In this document: positions 16,198 through 19,455 of the stretch, in pieces
How positions within the stretch are numbered: the stretch's first letter is position 1
Layout of the letters: each line of letters begins with the position of its first letter
Source: an uncultured Oscillospiraceae bacterium
GTDB lineage: Bacteria > Bacillota > Clostridia > Oscillospirales > Acutalibacteraceae
Direction: 5' to 3'
DNA: 19,455 nucleotides
Assembly (NCBI GenBank): GCA_900548545.1
Contig: URKX01000038.1
Span: 1-19,455, forward strand
The notes under the pieces: generated by a model
The model's input: only the letters and a program-made list of their open reading frames with translations
What the model was told of the DNA's origin: nothing
Database searches by the model: none
Made by a program: the position numbers and the translations under genes

Positions 16198-17958
16198 TTA
16201 CCGCATATGCCGGGGGGTGTACCCTCCCCGGGAACGGGTCTGTTTTTTCGGGGCGGGACGGGCCTGCCGGGCACGTTCCACAGGCTGAGCTTGTTCCTCT
16301 GGGATCTCCTCCTGAGGGGCCATTTCCTGGGGAACCGCCGACTGCTGGGGCTTCATGCGCAACAGCCTGGCCAGGGTTGTCCCCTTGGGCAGCATCACCA
16401 CATCGTCGTAGCTGACGCCCCGGAACACCACCACACACACCGCGTACACCACAATGGCCAGCAGGATGGCTGGCACCAGCGCCAGCCGGGAGCCCACCAG
16501 CTGGGAAAGGGCCCAATAGAACCCGTAGCTCACGCCGCCCATCACCGCCGCGGAAAGCACCAGGGGCAGGGCGGTCTTTACCACGCTGTCCATCTGGGGC
16601 AAGCTGCCGCGAATGGCAATGAGGTTGAGGACCACCATCACCACATAGCTCACCACCGTGCTGATGGTGGAACCTTTGGCAGCCACCTGGGGAATGCCGA
16701 TGAGCACATAAGACAGCACCACTTTCACCACGCCGCCCACGGCCATATTCACCACCGGACGGGTCGCGCGGCCAAAGGACTGCAAAATGGTGTTGGTAGT
16801 AAACAGCAGCCCGCTGAACGCAATAGCCACGCTGAGCATGGTCAGCAGCGGGGCAGCCTCCTGGGCTACCTCCGGCTGGTTGTACAGCAGCAACTGGCAG
16901 ATGGGCCGGGAGAAAATGGCCATACCCACCGAAGAGGGCACCCCGATGAGCAGCGTCGCCCGCAGCGCCGTGGAGGAGATCCGGTCCACCTGGCGCTTGT
17001 CCTTGGAAGCAATGGCCCCCGAGAGAACAGGGAGCAAGCTGGTGGAAATGGGCACCACAAAGGCGCCGGGCAAATCAAAGAACTTGCGGGCGTGGCCCAA
17101 GGTGCCGTTCCACCAGTCGGCCATCTCCTGGGAAAGCCCTGCGCCCTCTTGCAGCCGCTGAAGCAAAATGGCGCCGTCCACTGTGTCCAGCAGGCTCAAA
17201 AAGCAGGAGCCAATGGTGATAGGCACCGCAAACCGCACCAAACTCACCAGCATTTCCTGACGGGTGGTGAGGGGCGGCTCTTCCGCCCAATGCTGGCGCC
17301 TGTCGTGGCGGCCCTGGAAGAATTTGAAGCCCAGCAGGTAAATGGCCCCCAAGGCGGCGCTGACAGACACGCCCACAATGGCGCCCACCGCGGCCCAGCG
17401 ATCCGGCTCCACTTCCACGTTCTGGATGATAGCAAAGGCCAGCCCCACGCCGATGACGACCTTGGTCACCGCCTCGATGGTCTGGGAGGTAGCGGTGGGC
17501 ACCATGTTGGAACGCCCTTGGAAATACCCCCGCAGGGCGGACTCGATGGAGATGAAGAACAGGGTGGGGGCAAGGGCCATAATGGCGTAATTGGACTTGG
17601 GGCTGCCATACCACTGGGCAATCTGGCCGGCACCGAAGAACATGACCAGGCACCCCAGAAGCCCTAAGCTGAAAAACAGCCAAAATGCCACGGAGAACAC
17701 CCGGTCGCCCTCCCGGCGGCGGCCCTGGGAATAGGCGGTGCCCACCATCCGGGACACGGCCACCGGCAGCCCGGCCGTGGAGAGCATCAAAAACAGCCCA
17801 AAGATGTTGTAGGCGTTGTAAAAGTGGGACATCCCCTCAGGGTCGATGAAGTTGGCCAGGGGGATGGAAAAAAGCAGCCCCAGCATTTTGACAATCAAAG
17901 TGGAGGCGGATAGGATGGCCGCCCCCTTCATAAAGCTCTGTTTTTTATCCTGCGCCAT
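16198..17958 (-). CDS. MOP-superfamily flippase, SpoVB/MurJ-like
   Basis: Multidrug/oligosaccharidyl-lipid/polysaccharide exporter family integral membrane protein; relatives flip lipid II (MurJ) or act in spore cortex formation (SpoVB). ATG 17958 is chosen because GGGAG lies about 6 nt upstream; the open frame extends 16 codons further but crosses the untranslated leader. 586 residues: a short basic N terminus (MAQDKKQSFMKGA), then 12-14 hydrophobic segments from about residue 12 to 515 with the conserved opening 'AAILSASTLIVKMLGLLFSIPLANFI', and a long hydrophilic tail of about 50 residues rich in Pro, Gln, Glu, then Arg/Lys. It has its own promoter and lies downstream of mutY. Whether it acts in growth or in sporulation cannot be decided here. 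Confidence 0.88.
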   Translation of the reverse strand: MAQDKKQSFMKGAAILSASTLIVKMLGLLFSIPLANFIDPEGMSHFYNAYNIFGLFLMLSTAGLPVAVSRMVGTAYSQGRRREGDRVFSVAFWLFFSLGLLGCLVMFFGAGQIAQWYGSPKSNYAIMALAPTLFFISIESALRGYFQGRSNMVPTATSQTIEAVTKVVIGVGLAFAIIQNVEVEPDRWAAVGAIVGVSVSAALGAIYLLGFKFFQGRHDRRQHWAEEPPLTTRQEMLVSLVRFAVPITIGSCFLSLLDTVDGAILLQRLQEGAGLSQEMADWWNGTLGHARKFFDLPGAFVVPISTSLLPVLSGAIASKDKRQVDRISSTALRATLLIGVPSSVGMAIFSRPICQLLLYNQPEVAQEAAPLLTMLSVAIAFSGLLFTTNTILQSFGRATRPVVNMAVGGVVKVVLSYVLIGIPQVAAKGSTISTVVSYVVMVVLNLIAIRGSLPQMDSVVKTALPLVLSAAVMGGVSYGFYWALSQLVGSRLALVPAILLAIVVYAVCVVVFRGVSYDDVVMLPKGTTLARLLRMKPQQSAVPQEMAPQEEIPEEQAQPVERARQARPAPKKQTRSRGGYTPRHMR

Positions 17959-18021
17959 AAGCTCTCCCTTGCAGAACGGCAGCCAAACCTGCCGCCGGAA
18001 TTTCAAGCAATATATAGGTGT

Positions 18022-18050
18022 ATTCTACCCCAAAATCAGGGAAAGGTCAA
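18022..18050 (-). promoter_or_regulatory. SigA-type promoter of the flippase gene
   Basis: Minus-strand TTGACC (18050-18045), 17 nt, TAGAAT (18027-18022), followed by an AT-rich start region. It lies between the mutY stop and the flippase start, leaving a leader of about 55-60 nt. No terminator separates it from mutY. Confidence 0.85.
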
Positions 18051-18079
18051 CGCCGCCCTGGCAAAATTGGTGTTCTGCC

Positions 18080-19129
18080 TCACAGGCCCATGGCCGGGAA
18101 AAAGGCCTTAAAAGCCGAGGGCAGGGCGTACTCCCGCCGCAGCTCTTCCCGGGTGACCCAAACAAAACCGGGCACCTCTTCCACGTTTTGGGCCACCCAG
18201 CTGCCCATGTGCCACTCCACATGGGAAAACACGTGCTTTGCCTCAGGCCCGGGGGAAAGCTCCCCCACCGGCACTCCCTGGGCGGCAAGCCAAGCGGCCG
18301 CCTCCTCCCGGGAGAGGGCGCCCTCCGTCCCGGGGAGTTCCCACAGCCCGGCCAGCAGCCCTTGTTCCGGCCGGCGGCGCAGCGCCACCCGCCCTTCTTG
18401 GGAAAAGAGCAAAAACAGGGTACGGGCCTGTTTTTTCCGGGGCTTTGGCTTTGTCTTCACCGGCAGCTCTTCTGCCACGCCCTGGGCATAACCCCGGCAC
18501 AGGCCCCGGAGGGGGCAAACCAGGCACTTGGGCGGGCCCCCGGGCAAACATACCGTGGCCCCCAGTTCCATGAGGGACTGGTTGAAATCCCCCACCCGCT
18601 GGGGCAAGATCTCCCGGATCTCCCCTTCCATCCGGCGCTTCACCTTGGGGTCCAGGATGTTGTCAAAACGAGCCAGCACCCGGGAGATCACCCGCAGCAC
18701 ATTGCCGTCCACCGCCGGCACCGGCAGCTGGAAAGCGATGGAAGCAATGGCCCCCGCTGTATATTCCCCAATGCCAGGCAAGGCCCGCAGCTCCTCAAAG
18801 GAGCAGGGCACCTGGCCGCTGTAGCGCTCCACCACCACTTGGGCCGCCCGCTGCAAGTTTCGGATCCGGTTGTAGTATCCCAGGCCCTCCCACATCTTCA
18901 ACAGCTTTTCCTCAGGGGCTGCCGCCAAAGCCTCCACCGTGGGGAAGGCCTCTAAAAACCGCTGGTAAAAAGGTTTGACCGCTTCCACCCGGGTCTGCTG
19001 CAACATGATCTCCGACACCCACACCCGATACGGGGTGGGATCTTCCCGCCAAGGCAGCACCCTGGCGCTGCTGTCATACCATTGCAGCAGCAGCGGCGGG
19101 ATTTGTTTCAACAGCTCTTGGTCTTCCAA
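18080..19129 (-). CDS. mutY: Adenine DNA glycosylase MutY
   Basis: Removes A mispaired with 8-oxoguanine. I place the start at TTG 19129: the strong AGGAGG (19143-19138) gives 8-nt spacing to it, whereas the GTG at 19138 overlaps the AGGAGG itself. 349 residues: catalytic Glu in SEIMLQQT (E40), helix-hairpin-helix LPGIGEYTAGAI with the following catalytic Asp in VDGNV (D141), and a 4Fe-4S loop C194-x7-C202-x2-C205-x5-C211. The first gap is 7 rather than the 6 of Escherichia coli, which I believe is usual in Clostridia. The C-terminal NUDIX-like 8-oxoG recognition domain is present (ARTLFLLF..., WELPG, FSHVEWHM). Confidence 0.96.
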   Translation of the reverse strand: MEDQELLKQIPPLLLQWYDSSARVLPWREDPTPYRVWVSEIMLQQTRVEAVKPFYQRFLEAFPTVEALAAAPEEKLLKMWEGLGYYNRIRNLQRAAQVVVERYSGQVPCSFEELRALPGIGEYTAGAIASIAFQLPVPAVDGNVLRVISRVLARFDNILDPKVKRRMEGEIREILPQRVGDFNQSLMELGATVCLPGGPPKCLVCPLRGLCRGYAQGVAEELPVKTKPKPRKKQARTLFLLFSQEGRVALRRRPEQGLLAGLWELPGTEGALSREEAAAWLAAQGVPVGELSPGPEAKHVFSHVEWHMGSWVAQNVEEVPGFVWVTREELRREYALPSAFKAFFPAMGL

Positions 19130-19286
19130 GAGGGCCACCTCCTTTGCTCCCTTTCTTTCCTATTTTGCCCCACCTGCGTGGCGTTTTACGCCGGCACCCA
19201 CCACCTTGTAGAACTCCACCCTGTGCTCCGTTTCCAAGAGCTTTTGGGCGGTGAGGAAGAAACTTTTTCTTTTCTGTGGCTAGCAA

Positions 19287-19455
19287 TCAACGAGGAAAAG
19301 GTTCAGGGATCAGCTCGCATGAACATTCTTCAAACTCAGCTGTTACTACTTCATTAACGGATTTCAATGCGGTTGCTAAATCTTTCATTGCAAGAACGTC
19401 TGTTTCGATTTGAAAATATACGGCTATCCATAAATGTCTGCCTGTTTTTGTTATA
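19287..19455 (-). CDS. C-terminal end of an unplaced protein, possibly a cation efflux (CDF) transporter
   Basis: Open frame entering from the right edge (frame base 19454) and ending with TGA at 19289-19287; 55 residues visible: it begins ITKTGRHLWIAVYFQIETDV and ends ELIPEPFPR. The pattern of a strand (TGRHLWIAVYFQ), a helix (MKDLATALKSVNEVVTAEFEE) and a last strand (SCELIPEP) is like the cytoplasmic ferredoxin-like tail of cation diffusion facilitators, but this is a resemblance from memory and too short to prove. Base composition is much more AT-rich than all genes to its left. The product should not be named without the upstream sequence. Confidence 0.45.
   Translation of the reverse strand, partial: ITKTGRHLWIAVYFQIETDVLAMKDLATALKSVNEVVTAEFEECSCELIPEPFPR

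Noticed and set aside
15967..17667. Plus-strand open frame of 566 codons
   Set aside because: Mostly antisense to the flippase gene, which has proper membrane segments, promoter and ribosome site; the frame also crosses a terminator.

Overview
This 19.5 kb window reads as the chromosomal backbone of a GC-rich, low-GC-clade-related Firmicute, most likely a Clostridia member of the Oscillospiraceae/Ruminococcaceae type. The reasons are: a threonyl T-box leader in front of thrS, SigA-type promoters (TTGACA-17-TATCAT and similar), strong AGGAGG ribosome sites with frequent TTG/GTG starts, the rny-ymdB pair, a fakA-type DAK2 protein near recG, and a SpoVB/MurJ-like flippase. The genus cannot be fixed from the sequence alone. 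Coding DNA is dense and GC-rich, which produces many long antisense open frames that are not genes.

Left part (1-3.8 kb): the 5' three quarters of thrS runs leftward off the window edge, preceded by a complete T-box attenuator and a consensus promoter. Back to back with it, a second consensus promoter fires rightward into a ~300-nt leader and rny (RNase Y). The leader holds several hairpins that I cannot assign to a known riboswitch.

Middle-left (3.8-9.3 kb): ymdB, fakA, a small P-loop kinase and recG follow on the plus strand. RNase Y and YmdB are physical/regulatory partners in Bacillus. Hairpin terminators sit only about 15 nt in front of the start codons of ymdB and of the kinase, which suggests attenuation or mRNA processing. 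A pair of near-identical ~40-bp repeats, built from a 31-bp unit, lies between fakA and the kinase. The kinase overlaps the recG start.

Middle-right (9.3-16.2 kb): a shared terminator separates recG from a leftward D,D-carboxypeptidase. Divergent from that is a tight rightward operon sbcD-sbcC-MBL hydrolase-glyoxalase-like protein, closed by a perfect bidirectional terminator.

Right part (16.2-19.5 kb): leftward murJ/spoVB-like flippase (own promoter) and mutY, and at the very edge the C-terminal 55 codons of an unplaced protein whose composition is clearly more AT-rich than the rest.

Functionally the window mixes RNA turnover (rny, ymdB), DNA repair (recG, sbcCD, mutY), envelope synthesis (carboxypeptidase, flippase, fatty-acid kinase) and translation (thrS). 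I found no prophage, transposase, CRISPR array or toxin-antitoxin module, and no convincing new multi-gene system. The best leads are non-coding: the rny leader, the start-proximal terminators and the 31-bp repeat.
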